Shown: in pieces, positions 8,590-17,624 of the stretch
How the letters are laid out: each line of letters starts with the position of its first letter
How positions within the stretch are numbered: position 1 is the first letter of the stretch
Source of the DNA: Micromonospora sicca
GTDB taxonomy: Bacteria; Actinomycetota; Actinomycetes; Mycobacteriales; Micromonosporaceae
Length of the DNA: 64,000 nt
Assembly: GCF_003172935.1 (NCBI RefSeq)
Contig: NZ_QGKS01000187.1
Location: forward strand, 1-64,000
Direction of reading: 5' to 3'
Made by a program: the position numbers and the translations under genes
Notes under the pieces: model-generated
What the model was told of the DNA's origin: nothing
The model's input: only the letters and a program-made list of their open reading frames with translations
Database searches by the model: none

Positions 8590-9186
8590 TCAGTCCCCGT
8601 TGTTGTCGTGTCGGTCGCGCGCCGAGGCTGCCGCGGCGCGCGCCGGTGGGCGGAACGTCTGTATCGGCTGTTGCGCCGTGGATTCGAGAAATCGCAGCAA
8701 CGTCGCTGTGCTGAAGCCGGTGGCGCCGAGGCCTCCGTGACGGTCGCTCCACGCAGGGCCGGCGATGTCCAGGTGTGCCCAGGCCGTCTGCAGCGGGACG
8801 AATCGCGAGAGGAACAGGGCAGCGGTGATCGCTCGCCCGTATTTGGTGCCGGGGAAGTTCTTCAGGTCCGCGATCTCGGAGCGCACCTGGTCGGCGTAGC
8901 GCTCGTCGAGCGGGAGCCGCCACACCGGCTCGCCCGCCTTGTCGGCCGCGCCCAGCACTCGGTCAGCGAGGTCGTCGTCATTGCTGAACAGGCCCGCGAC
9001 GGCGGGCCCAAGGGCCACGACACAGGACTCGGTCAACGTCGCGACGTCGATGATGACGTCGGGGGCCTCCTGCGCCGCCAACGTCAGCGCGTCGCAGAGC
9101 AGCACCCGCCCTTCGAAGTCGGTGTTGAGCACTTCGACGGTCAGGCCGCTGCGGGTTTCGACCGTGGATTTCCTGACACGGGCACC
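8590..9186 (-). pseudogene. C-terminal fragment of a leucyl aminopeptidase (M17, PepA-like)
   Basis: The frame encodes the C-terminal metal-binding half of an M17 leucine aminopeptidase. The signature NTDFEGR (normally NTDAEGR) supplies two metal ligands and is followed by VIIDVATLTE and a GTKYGRAITAALFLSRFV helix. The upstream catalytic-lysine region (GKGITFDTGG in the family) and the whole N-terminal domain are absent. The frame closes with a stop at 9187-9189 just before recognisable homology begins. About two thirds of the gene is therefore missing and the product should be inactive. It lies 51 bases upstream of the DapA-like gene and was probably once the first gene of that operon, supplying amino acids from peptides. 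Confidence 0.8.
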
Positions 9187-9321
9187 TCACTAGGTTGTGG
9201 GGGATGTCGACGACCTCGACGGATTCTTACCCCGGGCCCCCTCGACTGGAGTATCAGTACAATGTCACACTACAACGGCTTGGTCAATGACGTCGAGACG
9301 TCGCCACCACAGGAGCAGTAC

Positions 9322-9477
9322 ATGGCCGAACCCCCGGACAGGCCCCTCGCCGGCAGCAGCCACGAGCTCCCCGTCCCGCCCGCTCTAACGGCCTGTGCGC
9401 GCACGGACCGCGAGATCCGCCCGCACCCCGCGACCGGCGCCCTCGAGGTCATCACCGAACAGGCCCTCACGCCATGA
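9322..9477 (+). CDS. Small 51-residue protein coupled to the dehydrogenase operon
   Basis: A short proline-rich, acidic frame (MAEPPDRPLAGSSHELPVPP to EQALTP). AGGAG at 9311-9315 sits six bases before its ATG, and its TGA overlaps the ATG of the next gene (ATGA). An in-frame ATG at 9262 would give 71 residues but has no ribosome-binding site. I recognise no domain, signal peptide or membrane segment. It may be a small accessory or assembly protein for the dehydrogenase, or merely a leader for translational coupling. The 130 bases before it form the promoter region between the two divergent operons. Confidence 0.5.
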   Translation: MAEPPDRPLAGSSHELPVPPALTACARTDREIRPHPATGALEVITEQALTP

Positions 9478-10652
9478 CGACAACCGCGAGCGCCGACCTC
9501 GTCGTGATCGGCGCCGGGATCGTCGGGGCGGCGTGCGCCTACTACGCGGCACGCGAGGGCCTGTCGGTCACCGTCATCGAGCGCGGGCCGATCGTCAGCG
9601 GCACGACCGGCGCCGGCGAGGGGAACATTCTCGTCTCCGACAAGGAACCGGGCCCCGAACTCGACCTCGCGCTGCTGTCCAACCGCCAATGGCGCGAACT
9701 CTCCGACCTACCCCTGGATGGGCGGACGTTCGGCTCCGCGGTGGAGCTGGAATTCAAGGGTGGACTCGTGGTCGCCTCGAGCGACACGATTCTGAACAGC
9801 CTGGAGCGACTGGCGAGGGAGCAACGGGCGTTCGGCATAGAGGCCGTCGCCGTACCCCGCCACGAATTACGCGAGCATGAACCGCACCTCGCCGACGACC
9901 TCGCCGGCGGCTGCCTGTACCCCCAGGACCTGCAGGTACAACCGATGCTCGCCGCGGCGCACCTGCTCCGGCTGGCCCGCCTGTCCGGCACCAGCGTGCT
10001 GCCCCACGAACCGGTGACCGGTTACCTGCGCCGCGGGGACCGGGTCACCGGTGTCCGCACGCCGCGACGCGAGATCTCCGCCGGTGCCGTCCTCAACGCG
10101 ACCGGCACATGGGCGGGGGAACTCGCCGGTCTCGCCGGGGTCCGGGTGCCGGTGGCGCCGCGCCGGGGATTCATCCTGGTCACCGAGCCACTGCCCCCGC
10201 TGATCCGGCGCAAGGTGTACTTCGCCGACTACGTCGCCGACGTGGCCAGCGACTCCGCCGCCCTGCAGACCTCCACGGTCGTTGAGGGAACCCGCGCGGG
10301 CACGGTGCTGATCGGCGCCAGCCGGGAACGGGTGGGCTTCGACCGTACGATCTCTCTACCCGCTCTTCGGCAGCTCGCCGCCGGTGCCGTAGGGCTGTTT
10401 CCCATGCTCGGCGACGTCGCGGTGATGCGCGCCTACCGCGGATTCCGGCCCTACTGCCCCGACCACCTCCCGGTGATCGGGCCGGACCCGCGCGCCCCTG
10501 GCCTCTACCACGCATGCGGGCACGAGGGAGCCGGGATCGGGCTTTCCCTTGGTACTGGCCGGCTCATCGCGCAGACGCTGATCGGTGCCCCGCCCGACAT
10601 CGACCTGCATCCGTTCCGGCCCGACCGATTTGGTACGGAGGTTGCCGCGTGA
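9474..10652 (+). CDS. D-hydroxyproline dehydrogenase beta-like subunit (DAO-family FAD oxidoreductase)
   Basis: A 392-residue D-amino-acid-oxidase-fold flavoprotein, homologous to HcnC/glycine-oxidase-type subunits. It has an N-terminal FAD dinucleotide motif (DLVVIGAGIVGAACAYYAAR), an internal LNATGTWAGELAGLAG segment, and the C-terminal GHEGAGIGLSLGTGRLIA that closes over FAD. With the next two genes it forms the heteromeric D-hydroxyproline dehydrogenase known from hydroxyproline clusters, oxidising cis-4-hydroxy-D-proline to pyrroline-4-hydroxy-2-carboxylate and passing electrons on. The ATG overlaps the small upstream gene's stop, and its own TGA overlaps the GTG of the ferredoxin-like subunit. 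Confidence 0.88.
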   Translation: MTTTASADLVVIGAGIVGAACAYYAAREGLSVTVIERGPIVSGTTGAGEGNILVSDKEPGPELDLALLSNRQWRELSDLPLDGRTFGSAVELEFKGGLVVASSDTILNSLERLAREQRAFGIEAVAVPRHELREHEPHLADDLAGGCLYPQDLQVQPMLAAAHLLRLARLSGTSVLPHEPVTGYLRRGDRVTGVRTPRREISAGAVLNATGTWAGELAGLAGVRVPVAPRRGFILVTEPLPPLIRRKVYFADYVADVASDSAALQTSTVVEGTRAGTVLIGASRERVGFDRTISLPALRQLAAGAVGLFPMLGDVAVMRAYRGFRPYCPDHLPVIGPDPRAPGLYHACGHEGAGIGLSLGTGRLIAQTLIGAPPDIDLHPFRPDRFGTEVAA

Positions 10653-10918
10653 CCACTCCCTCCCAGTTCGAGATCTCCTTTGACAGCACGCCCATCCCGT
10701 GCCGAGAGGGCTGGACGGTTGGTGCGGCCCTTACGGCCGCCGGCATCCGGTCCTGGCGAACCACACGCCAGGGCCAGCGCGCCCGTGGCTTGTTCTGCGG
10801 CATAGGCATCTGCTTCGACTGCCTGGTCACCGTCAACGGACAACCTTCGCTGCGGGCCTGCCTCGTGCCAGCTCAACCGGGTGACCAGGTGCGCACCCAG
10901 GAAGGAACCGGGCGGTGA
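10649..10918 (+). CDS. (2Fe-2S)-binding small subunit of D-hydroxyproline dehydrogenase
   Basis: An 89-residue ferredoxin-like subunit (HcnA/SoxA N-terminal type). The cluster ligands are in GLFCGIGICFDCLV and the later RACL, giving the spacing C-x4-C-x2-C-xn-C. The N-terminal strand pair ISFDSTPIPCREGWTVGAAL is typical. It transfers electrons between the two flavoprotein subunits encoded on either side. It starts at a GTG that overlaps the previous stop (GTGA), and its TGA overlaps the next GTG, so the three subunits are translationally coupled. Confidence 0.88.
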   Translation: MTTPSQFEISFDSTPIPCREGWTVGAALTAAGIRSWRTTRQGQRARGLFCGIGICFDCLVTVNGQPSLRACLVPAQPGDQVRTQEGTGR

Positions 10919-12360
10919 ACCAGGACGCGTTCGATGTCGCGGTCGTCGGAGCCGGACCCGCCGGCCTCGCGGCGGCGCTGGCTGCGGCCGAGTCGGGAGT
11001 GACCGTGGCGCTCATCGACGCCGGAGTTGGCCCCGGCGGACAGTACTGGCGGTCGCCGGCCCCCGGCGCTGGCACGTTCAAGCCGAATACGCTGCACCAT
11101 TCGTGGCGCCGTTTCACCGACACCACGACCAGGTTGAGCGCACTGGCGTCGGCCGGGAGGGCCGTCCGCTTCGCCGGACATCACGTCTGGTCGATCGCGC
11201 AGGCCGATGACCGGTGGTCGCTGCACTGCAACGTCGGCGCGGAACCCCGCCAGCGTGATGCGCAGCCGCCGGTCACCATCCACGCGCGCCGACTCGTCCT
11301 CGCCACCGGCGCGTACGACAGGCAACTGCCGTTCCCCGGCTGGGACCTACCTGGTGTCATGACAGCCGGTGGGGTGCAATCGCTGCTGAAGGGCCACCTT
11401 GTCGTCGCTGGCGAGACGGTGGTGGTAGCCGGAACCGGCCCATTCCTCCTCCCGGTCGCCGTCGGCCTCGCCCGCTACGGCGCCCGGGTCGCAGCGGTCA
11501 TCGAAGCGAACACGCCTCTCGCGTTCACCCGCTCGCCCCGGGCGGTATTCGGCGCGATCAACAAGCTGGGCGAGGCGGCGACGTACGGCGTGGCACTCCT
11601 CCGGCACCGTGTCGCCGTTCGACACCGGCACGCCGTCATTCGAGCCTTCGGGAACGATCGGCTGGAGGGTGTAGTCGTCGCCCGGCTCGATAGGGACGGA
11701 CGACCGCTGGCAGATACGGAACGATCTGTGGCCTGCGATCTGCTCGCCGTCGGCTGGGGTTTCACCCCGCAGTTGGAGCTGCATCTGCAACTCGGCTGCG
11801 CGACCCGGATGGACGTCGACTCAAGTCTGATCGTCGACGTCGATGACAACCAGCAGACGACCGTCGAGGGAGTCTGGGCCGCTGGGGAATCCACCGGCGT
11901 CGGCGGGGCCGACCTCGCGTCGGTCGAAGGCATGATCGCCGGGTACGCCGTCGCCCGGTCGCTCGACGCCACTCCCGTCCGAAACGACGTGCCGCTGAGA
12001 AGGCGGCGGGGGGCGCTGCGCGAATTCGCGACGGTCATGCACCGGGTCTACTCCATTCCGGACGCGCTGCTCGACGATGTCGACGACGAGACCCTGGTGT
12101 GCCGATGCGAGGAGGTTACCGCCGGCAGCCTCCGGCGGGCGGTAGACGAATTGGGCGCGACTGACCCCCGTACCGTCAAACTGCTCGTCCGCCCCGGTAT
12201 GGGCTGGTGCCAGGGCCGCGTGTGCGGCTTCGCGACGGTATGCCTGACCGCTCGACACACTGGACGTGCTGCCGTTGACTCGGACATGCGGGCATTCGCG
12301 GACCGTCCGATCGCCACGCCCACTCCCCTCGGCAGCCTCGCCAGATTGGCCGACGACTGA
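10915..12360 (+). CDS. D-hydroxyproline dehydrogenase alpha-like subunit (FAD, BFD-like Fe-S)
   Basis: A 481-residue flavoprotein of the HcnB/SoxA type. The N-terminal FAD motif is VAVVGAGPAGLAAALAAAESG, followed by GPGGQYWR and a second dinucleotide motif at VVVAGTGPFLLPVAVGLAR. The C-terminal domain has four cysteines in LVCRCEEVTAGSL and GMGWCQGRVCG, a BFD-like [2Fe-2S] site. It is the NAD(P)- or acceptor-facing subunit that completes the three-subunit dehydrogenase. It is the last gene of the plus-strand operon. The 164 bases that follow hold only a short tail-like frame (see rejected items). Confidence 0.88.
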   Translation: MNQDAFDVAVVGAGPAGLAAALAAAESGVTVALIDAGVGPGGQYWRSPAPGAGTFKPNTLHHSWRRFTDTTTRLSALASAGRAVRFAGHHVWSIAQADDRWSLHCNVGAEPRQRDAQPPVTIHARRLVLATGAYDRQLPFPGWDLPGVMTAGGVQSLLKGHLVVAGETVVVAGTGPFLLPVAVGLARYGARVAAVIEANTPLAFTRSPRAVFGAINKLGEAATYGVALLRHRVAVRHRHAVIRAFGNDRLEGVVVARLDRDGRPLADTERSVACDLLAVGWGFTPQLELHLQLGCATRMDVDSSLIVDVDDNQQTTVEGVWAAGESTGVGGADLASVEGMIAGYAVARSLDATPVRNDVPLRRRRGALREFATVMHRVYSIPDALLDDVDDETLVCRCEEVTAGSLRRAVDELGATDPRTVKLLVRPGMGWCQGRVCGFATVCLTARHTGRAAVDSDMRAFADRPIATPTPLGSLARLADD

Positions 12361-12524
12361 CTCGAAAATCGGTCAGTGAGGGGGCAGGCGGTAGCGCCCG
12401 GCGAAGCGGAGAGGAGCGGGGCTTCGGCGTCGTTGGTGGTGTCAGACTGCGACGGATAGGTCCGGGCTGGGGTTGAGGGTGACCTTCTGGCCGGTGAGGT
12501 GTTCAAGTTGGCGGAGGCGGGGCC

Positions 12525-12597
12525 TCATCCTGCGGAGTCTTGCCAGGCCGGACCGGCCCACGTACCGCGGACATGTCCGATGTGCTGACGAATCAGG
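12525..12597 (-). pseudogene. C-terminal scrap of a GntR/FCD regulator
   Basis: The last 24 codons read SLIRQHIGHVRGTWAG followed by PAWQDSAG and a stop. This matches the C-terminus of the GntR regulator at 3516-4199 (LMKAHIGHVRGSWAG) closely. Nothing further upstream in this frame belongs to a regulator, because the sequence passes directly into the TauE fragment. It is the remnant of a second, related regulator that was lost in a deletion. Confidence 0.65.
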
Positions 12598-12919
12598 CTA
12601 GCAGTGGAACGAGCGCGGAGAACACCTCGGATGAGGTCGTCAGCAACAGGCCGCAGCCGACGGCCGCTCCGGCGACCGCCGTCGCTGACAGCGCCGCCCC
12701 CAGCTCCCGTTGCCCGGCAAGCTCCGTGCGGTAGCCGATCGTCCCGCCGAGATATCCGGGCCACAGCGCGACCGTGTTCGTGACGTTGGCCGTGACGCTC
12801 GGATAGCCGGCGGCGAGCAGCGTGGGGAAGGAGATGAGGGATCCGCCGCCCGCTACCGCGTTGACCCCTCCGCCGAGGAAGCCGGCGGCGGCGAGCATCA
12901 GGGCATCAGTGAGAGTCAC
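12593..12919 (-). pseudogene. N-terminal fragment of a TauE/SafE-family membrane permease
   Basis: A 108-residue frame with the family's N-terminal hallmark (AAAGFLGGGVNAVAGGGSLISFPTLL) and two further hydrophobic segments (NTVALWPGYLGGTIGYR, LGAALSATAVAGAAVGCGLLL). Family members are about 250 residues with eight membrane helices. This one ends at FSALVPLLA where it joins the GntR scrap, so it has lost its C-terminal half. The GTG start at 12919 lies nine bases after the stop of the gamma-glutamyltransferase-family gene, so it was the next gene of that operon. Intact members export or import sulphite, taurine-derived or other organic anions. Confidence 0.75.
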
Positions 12920-12928
12920 CGGGGGCGC

Positions 12929-14707
12929 TCAGCGTCCGACCGCGTAGCCCTGGCCGCCGCGCGGATTCGCGGCCGCCTTGAACCAGCCTCCCTCGCGCGC
13001 GACCGCGCTGAGCCGACCCAGCGACCACCCGTCGACCACGCGTACCTCATGCCCTCGCCGTCGCAGCTCCGCGATGACCGCGGGGTCCACTCGCTCCTCC
13101 ACGTACACGTGTCCCGGCTCGGCGTCGCGTGGATAGAACGAGCTCGGCACGTGCGTCGAATGGAAAGCTGGGGCGTCGATCGCCTCCTGGAGGCCCATCC
13201 GGCCATGCACCACGTTGAGAAAGAGGTGTAGAGACCACTGGTCCTGTTGATCGCCACCCGGCGTACCGAACGCCATCCACGGCCGTCCGTCACGGAGCGC
13301 GAAGGACGGGGTCAGGGTCGTGCGGGGACGGGCACCGCCACGCAGAGTCGCTGGCAGCCCCTCCTCCAGCCAGAACATCTGGCCTCGGGTGCTCAGGCAG
13401 AATCCCAGGCTCGGGATGGTCGGCGAGCTCTGCAGCCACCCGCCGCTCGGGGTAGCCGAGATCATCATGCCGTTGCGGTCGACCACGTCCAGGTGACACG
13501 TGTCCCCGCGGGTTTCCCCGTCCGCTGCGATGGTCGGCTCGCCTACCCCCGCCGCACTGTGGGACGAGGATGACGAGCGTGGGTACGCGGGCAGCCGTGC
13601 CGTTCGCCCGGCAGGGCTTCCCGGGCGGAGCTCGAACGATGCGCTCTCACCTATCAGGTCTCGCCGCTCGTCGGCGTACGCCGCGCTCAGCAGTTCCCGC
13701 AGCGGGACGTCGGTGAACCGTGGGTCGCCGTACCACGCCTCACGGTCCGCGAAGGCCAGCTTGCCGCACTCCGCAATGGCGTGAATCCAGTCGGCCGACA
13801 GCGGAGCCATGCCGTCCAGGTCGTAGCCGGCCAGCAGGGCGAGCTGCTGGAGGAAGACGGGCCCCTGACCCCATGGACCGGTCTTGCAGACGGTGTAACC
13901 GTGATAGTCGAAGGTGGTGGGCGGCTCGAGGGTGGGTTCCCAGGCGGCCAGGTCGTCGGCACTCAACAGCCCGCCGTGCCGGCGACCCGAGGTGTCCATC
14001 ACCTCGGCCCGTGCGCAGTACGCGCCGATCGCCTCGGCCACGAAGCCGCGGTACCACGCGTCGCGCGCCGCCCGGATCTGCACCTCGCGGCGGCCTCCGG
14101 CCGCCTCACCCTCCGCCACGATCCTGCGGTAGGTCTGGGCCAGCACCGGGTTGGCGAACGACTCACCGGCGCGCGGCACCCTACCCCCGGGCAGCCATGT
14201 CGCCGCCGACGTGGGCCATTCGGCGCGGAAGAATTCCTCGACGGTCGTCAACGCCTCCGATACGCGACCGAGCAGCGGGTGCCCCTTCTCGGCGTAATGG
14301 ATCGCGGGCTCCAGCACCTCGCGCAGGCGCCACGACCCCCACCGCTCGAGCAGGAGCAGCCACGCGCCGAACGCCCCGGGCACGACGGCGGGCAGCAGGC
14401 CGGTACCGGGCACGAGGTCCAGGCCCAGCCCCACAAACCGGCTGGCGCTCGCCGCGGCCGGTGCCACCCCCTGCCCGCAGATGACCGACACCTCCCCGGT
14501 CTCCTCCGACCAGAGCAGGATCGGCACCTCGCCGCCGGGCCCGTTGAGGTGAGGCTCGACGACCTGCAGGACGAATCCGGCCGCGACCGCCGCGTCGGCC
14601 GCGTTGCCTCCGCGCTCGAGCACACTCATGCCCGTCGCCGAGGCCAGCCAATGCGTGCTGGCGACCATGCCGAAGTCGCCGACGAGTTCAGGACGGGTGG
14701 TGAACAC
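12929..14707 (-). CDS. Gamma-glutamyltransferase-family Ntn hydrolase
   Basis: A 592-residue member of the gamma-glutamyltransferase family. The N-terminal subunit has GMSVLERGGNAADAAVAAGFVL and LNGPGGEVPILLW. The autocleavage and catalytic threonine is T403 in GDTCHLDVVDRNG. The small subunit has GARPRTTLTPSFALRDGRPWMAFGTPGGDQQ. These enzymes self-process and hydrolyse or transfer gamma-glutamyl or acyl amides. No secretion signal is visible, so it probably works on imported peptides in the cytosol. It starts at a GTG overlapping the end of the transporter ATPase gene by 20 bases, which ties it to the peptide importer. The exact substrate is unknown. Confidence 0.85.
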   Translation of the reverse strand: MFTTRPELVGDFGMVASTHWLASATGMSVLERGGNAADAAVAAGFVLQVVEPHLNGPGGEVPILLWSEETGEVSVICGQGVAPAAASASRFVGLGLDLVPGTGLLPAVVPGAFGAWLLLLERWGSWRLREVLEPAIHYAEKGHPLLGRVSEALTTVEEFFRAEWPTSAATWLPGGRVPRAGESFANPVLAQTYRRIVAEGEAAGGRREVQIRAARDAWYRGFVAEAIGAYCARAEVMDTSGRRHGGLLSADDLAAWEPTLEPPTTFDYHGYTVCKTGPWGQGPVFLQQLALLAGYDLDGMAPLSADWIHAIAECGKLAFADREAWYGDPRFTDVPLRELLSAAYADERRDLIGESASFELRPGSPAGRTARLPAYPRSSSSSHSAAGVGEPTIAADGETRGDTCHLDVVDRNGMMISATPSGGWLQSSPTIPSLGFCLSTRGQMFWLEEGLPATLRGGARPRTTLTPSFALRDGRPWMAFGTPGGDQQDQWSLHLFLNVVHGRMGLQEAIDAPAFHSTHVPSSFYPRDAEPGHVYVEERVDPAVIAELRRRGHEVRVVDGWSLGRLSAVAREGGWFKAAANPRGGQGYAVGR

Positions 14708-15732
14708 TGGTGACCTCTCCCTGTGACGCGTCGGGTCCGCCGTCCTCCGGCGTCACGAGGTGGCAGGCGACGGGGTGCTCCGCCGAGGTCACCCCGACCA
14801 ACGGCGGGACCTCGGTGGAGCAACGCGGCACCGCCACAGGACACCGCGTGTGGAACGGACAACCCGGCGGCGGCGCCGACGGGCTCGGTACGTCACCGGT
14901 GAGCACAATCCTGCTCGATCTGCGGCTGCTCGCGGGGTCCGCCACCGGAGCCGCCGAGAGCAGGGCCTGGGTGTAGGGATGCTGGGGATCCTTGAACAGG
15001 TCCGCACGCGACGCCGTCTCCACGATGCGTCCCAGGTACATCACGGCGACGCGATCGCTGATGAACTCCACGACGGACAGGTCGTGGGTGATGAACAGGC
15101 AGGAGAATCCCATGTCCCGCTGCAGGTCCAGGAGCAGGTTCACGATGGATGCCTGCACCGAGACGTCGAGGGCGGACACCGGCTCGTCGGCGACGACCAG
15201 CCGCGGTCCCAGGATCAGGGCGCGGGCCAGCGCGACGCGCTGCCGCTGCCCACCGGAGAGCTCGTGCGGGTAGCGTAGGCGCATCTGCTGGCGCAACCCG
15301 ACCCGCTCGAGCATCTCCCCCACGCGCCCGTCGCGCTCCCGGCGCGTGCCCTCACCGTGCTGGCGCAGCGGCTCCCCGACGATCTCCCCGACCGACATGC
15401 GCGGGTTCAGGGAAGAGTACGGATCCTGGAACACAATGTGCACGTCGCGCCGCAGCGGTCGCATCTCGCGCCGGCTGAGCGAGGAGATGTCCCGGCCCAG
15501 CAGGCGCATCGTCCCGGCGGTAGGTACGGTGAGACGGACCACGCACTTGCCGATCGTCGACTTGCCGCTGCCGGATTCACCGACCAGACCAAGCACCTCT
15601 CCGGCGCCGATGGTCAGGTCGACGCCGTCGACGGCGCGGACCACGTGCCGGCCACCGTGCAACCTCGACCCGCTGTGGTAGTGCTTCTTCAGGCCGGTGA
15701 CCTCAAGGACTGCGGAGTCATCATCACCGTGC
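14688..15732 (-). CDS. Oligopeptide/dipeptide ABC transporter ATPase (OppF/DppF-like)
   Basis: The second ATPase of the peptide importer, about 348 residues. Walker A is GLVGESGSGKSTIGKC, the signature is LSGGQRQRVALARAL, Walker B is RLVVADEPVSALD, and the switch histidine is in FITHDLSVV. The C-terminal oligopeptide-transporter extension contains GCPFHTRCPVAVPRC, an Fe-S-type cysteine pattern common in OppF/DppF. The GTG at 15732 overlaps the end of the OppD-like gene by nine bases; an upstream ATG at 15785 is also in frame but lies inside that gene. Confidence 0.92.
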
Positions 15733-16713
15733 ACTGTGACCTCCCGGTCCAGGGTGATAGCAGGCCACCAGGTGGCCGTCGGCAACTTCGCCCAGCGGCG
15801 GGCGTTCGAGGGTGCAGGCGCTCGTCGCTCGCGGGCAGCGGGAGTGGAACTGGCACTCGTCGGGGTCGGATGTCGGCGGGGGCACCATGCCCGGGATCTC
15901 GGTCAGCCGGCGCCTGCCCCCCTGGGTAACCGCCCGGGCGGGCAGCGCCCCGAGGAGCCCGACCGTGTAGGGGTGCTGCGGCCGGCTGAAGATCGCCTGG
16001 ACCGGGGCCTGTTCGACCCGACGACCGGAGTACATGACAACCACCCGATCGGCGACGTCCGCGACAACACCGAGGTCGTGGGTGATAAGAATGACCGCGG
16101 TGCCGAGGCTGTCCCGGAGGTTTTGAATGACGTCCAGGACCCCCGCCTGCACCGTCACGTCGAGGGCGGTCGTCGGCTCGTCGGCGAGGAGCACCTTGGG
16201 TTGGCACGCTACCGCTATGGCGATCATGACGCGTTGCCGCATCCCGCCGGAGAGCTGGTGCGGAAAGGACTGCACCCGCCGCCGCGGGTCCGGGATCCCC
16301 ACGAGCTCCAGCAGGTCGATCGCCCGAGCCGTGGCCTGCCGCCGGGACAGGCCCTCGTGCCGGCGCAGCACCTCACCGATCTGGTGCCCCACCGTGTACG
16401 CCGGGTTGAGCGACGTCATCGGCTCCTGGAAGACGACCGAGATCTCCTTGCCCCTGATCTCCTGCATCTGCCGCTCGGACAGGGCGGCGAGGTCGACGCC
16501 GTTGAGCCGGACGGAGCCGCCGAGGGTGAGGTCATCCCCGGACAGCAGGCGCGGGATCGACATGGCGGTCACGGACTTGCCACACCCCGACTCCCCCACC
16601 AGCGCCAGGATCTCGCCCGCCTCGAGCGTGAACGAGACGTCCTTGACGGCGATGACCGCGCCGTCCTCCGTGGCGAACTCCACGCGCAGGTGCTCCACCT
16701 CGAGCAGGCTCAA
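15724..16713 (-). CDS. Oligopeptide/dipeptide ABC transporter ATPase (OppD/DppD-like)
   Basis: The first ATPase of the peptide importer, 329 residues. Walker A is LVGESGCGKSVTAMS, the signature is LSGGMRQRVMIAIAVA, Walker B is KVLLADEPTTALD, and the switch histidine is in LITHDLGVVA. The C-terminal ECQFHSRCPRATSAC extension is typical of OppD. I place the start at a TTG (16713) because AAGGAG lies six bases upstream and the TTGA overlaps the permease stop by four bases. A longer open frame upstream is only antisense shadow of the permease. Confidence 0.92.
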   Translation of the reverse strand: MSLLEVEHLRVEFATEDGAVIAVKDVSFTLEAGEILALVGESGCGKSVTAMSIPRLLSGDDLTLGGSVRLNGVDLAALSERQMQEIRGKEISVVFQEPMTSLNPAYTVGHQIGEVLRRHEGLSRRQATARAIDLLELVGIPDPRRRVQSFPHQLSGGMRQRVMIAIAVACQPKVLLADEPTTALDVTVQAGVLDVIQNLRDSLGTAVILITHDLGVVADVADRVVVMYSGRRVEQAPVQAIFSRPQHPYTVGLLGALPARAVTQGGRRRLTEIPGMVPPPTSDPDECQFHSRCPRATSACTLERPPLGEVADGHLVACYHPGPGGHSAR

Positions 16714-17624
16714 CGTCCACTCCTTGGATCGAGTACGTCGCGCAGACCGTCGCCGAGCAGGTTGAACCCGAGGGTGACGAGGGCGATGGCGAGGCCGGGG
16801 AAGAGCGCGAGCAGCGGTGCCTGGGCAAGGTACGGCTGGGCATGGGTGAGCATGACTCCCCACGAGGGTGTCGGTGGCTGGACACCCAGACCCAGGAAAC
16901 TCAGGGTGGCTTCCCCGATGATGGCTGCGGGAATCGCCACCGTCGCCTGGACGATCAGCGCGTTGAGCGAATTGGGCAGCACGTAGCGGGCGATGATCGC
17001 GGCGTCGCGCGTCCCGTCGGCGATGGCTCCGGCCAGGAAGTCCTGCTCCCGGAGCATGAGCGCCTCGCCGCGGGCGATGCGCAGCACGGCGGGGAACTGC
17101 GCCACCGCCAGGGCGATGATGACGTTGCGCAGCGAGGCACCGAGGATGGCGGCGAGCCCGACGGCGAAGATCAGGAAGGGGAACGCCAGCATGACGTCGT
17201 TGAGCCGCATGATGATCGGATCGACCCAACCACGGTAGAACCCCGCGACAAGTCCGACGGGCACCCCGACGAGCATCGCCAGCGCGGTCGAGCAGACCCC
17301 GGCGAGCAGCGATACCCGCGCGCCTCCCGCTATCCGAGCGAACACGTCGCGCCCCAGATCGTCCGTGCCCATGGGATGGGCGAAGGACGGACCCTGCAGG
17401 ACCGCATCGAAGTGCTGTTCGCTGGGATCGCCGGCGACCAGCGGACCCATGAGGGCGAGCAGCAGGAACAGAAGCACGAAGGCGAGCCCGATGATGGCCA
17501 TCCGGCGGCGCAGGAACCGCTGGCGCAGCCGTCGCCAGCGCCGTGCCGGCTCGAGCACGGCGGCTTCCGGTGAACCGGCCTCCGCCGCGCCGGCGATGGT
17601 CGGCGGGTTGAAAGGATTGCTCAT
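16710..17624 (-). CDS. Peptide ABC transporter permease (OppC/DppC-like)
   Basis: A 304-residue inner-membrane permease. A cytoplasmic N-terminal tail is followed by a first membrane helix (MAIIGLAFVLLFLLLALMG), a periplasmic segment with HPMGTDDLGRDVFARI, and five further helices. The EAA cytoplasmic loop reads RIARGEALMLREQDFLAGAIADG and contacts the ATPases. Its start overlaps the stop of the upstream permease gene by four bases. Together with the DppB-like protein it forms the membrane pore of the peptide importer. Confidence 0.92.
   Translation of the reverse strand: MSNPFNPPTIAGAAEAGSPEAAVLEPARRWRRLRQRFLRRRMAIIGLAFVLLFLLLALMGPLVAGDPSEQHFDAVLQGPSFAHPMGTDDLGRDVFARIAGGARVSLLAGVCSTALAMLVGVPVGLVAGFYRGWVDPIIMRLNDVMLAFPFLIFAVGLAAILGASLRNVIIALAVAQFPAVLRIARGEALMLREQDFLAGAIADGTRDAAIIARYVLPNSLNALIVQATVAIPAAIIGEATLSFLGLGVQPPTPSWGVMLTHAQPYLAQAPLLALFPGLAIALVTLGFNLLGDGLRDVLDPRSGR

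Noticed and set aside
12442-12528. Short minus frame ending LRQLEHLTGQKVTLNPSPDLSVAV
   Set aside because: It may be the tail of a transposase or regulator, but 28 residues are too few to name a family and there is no start signal.
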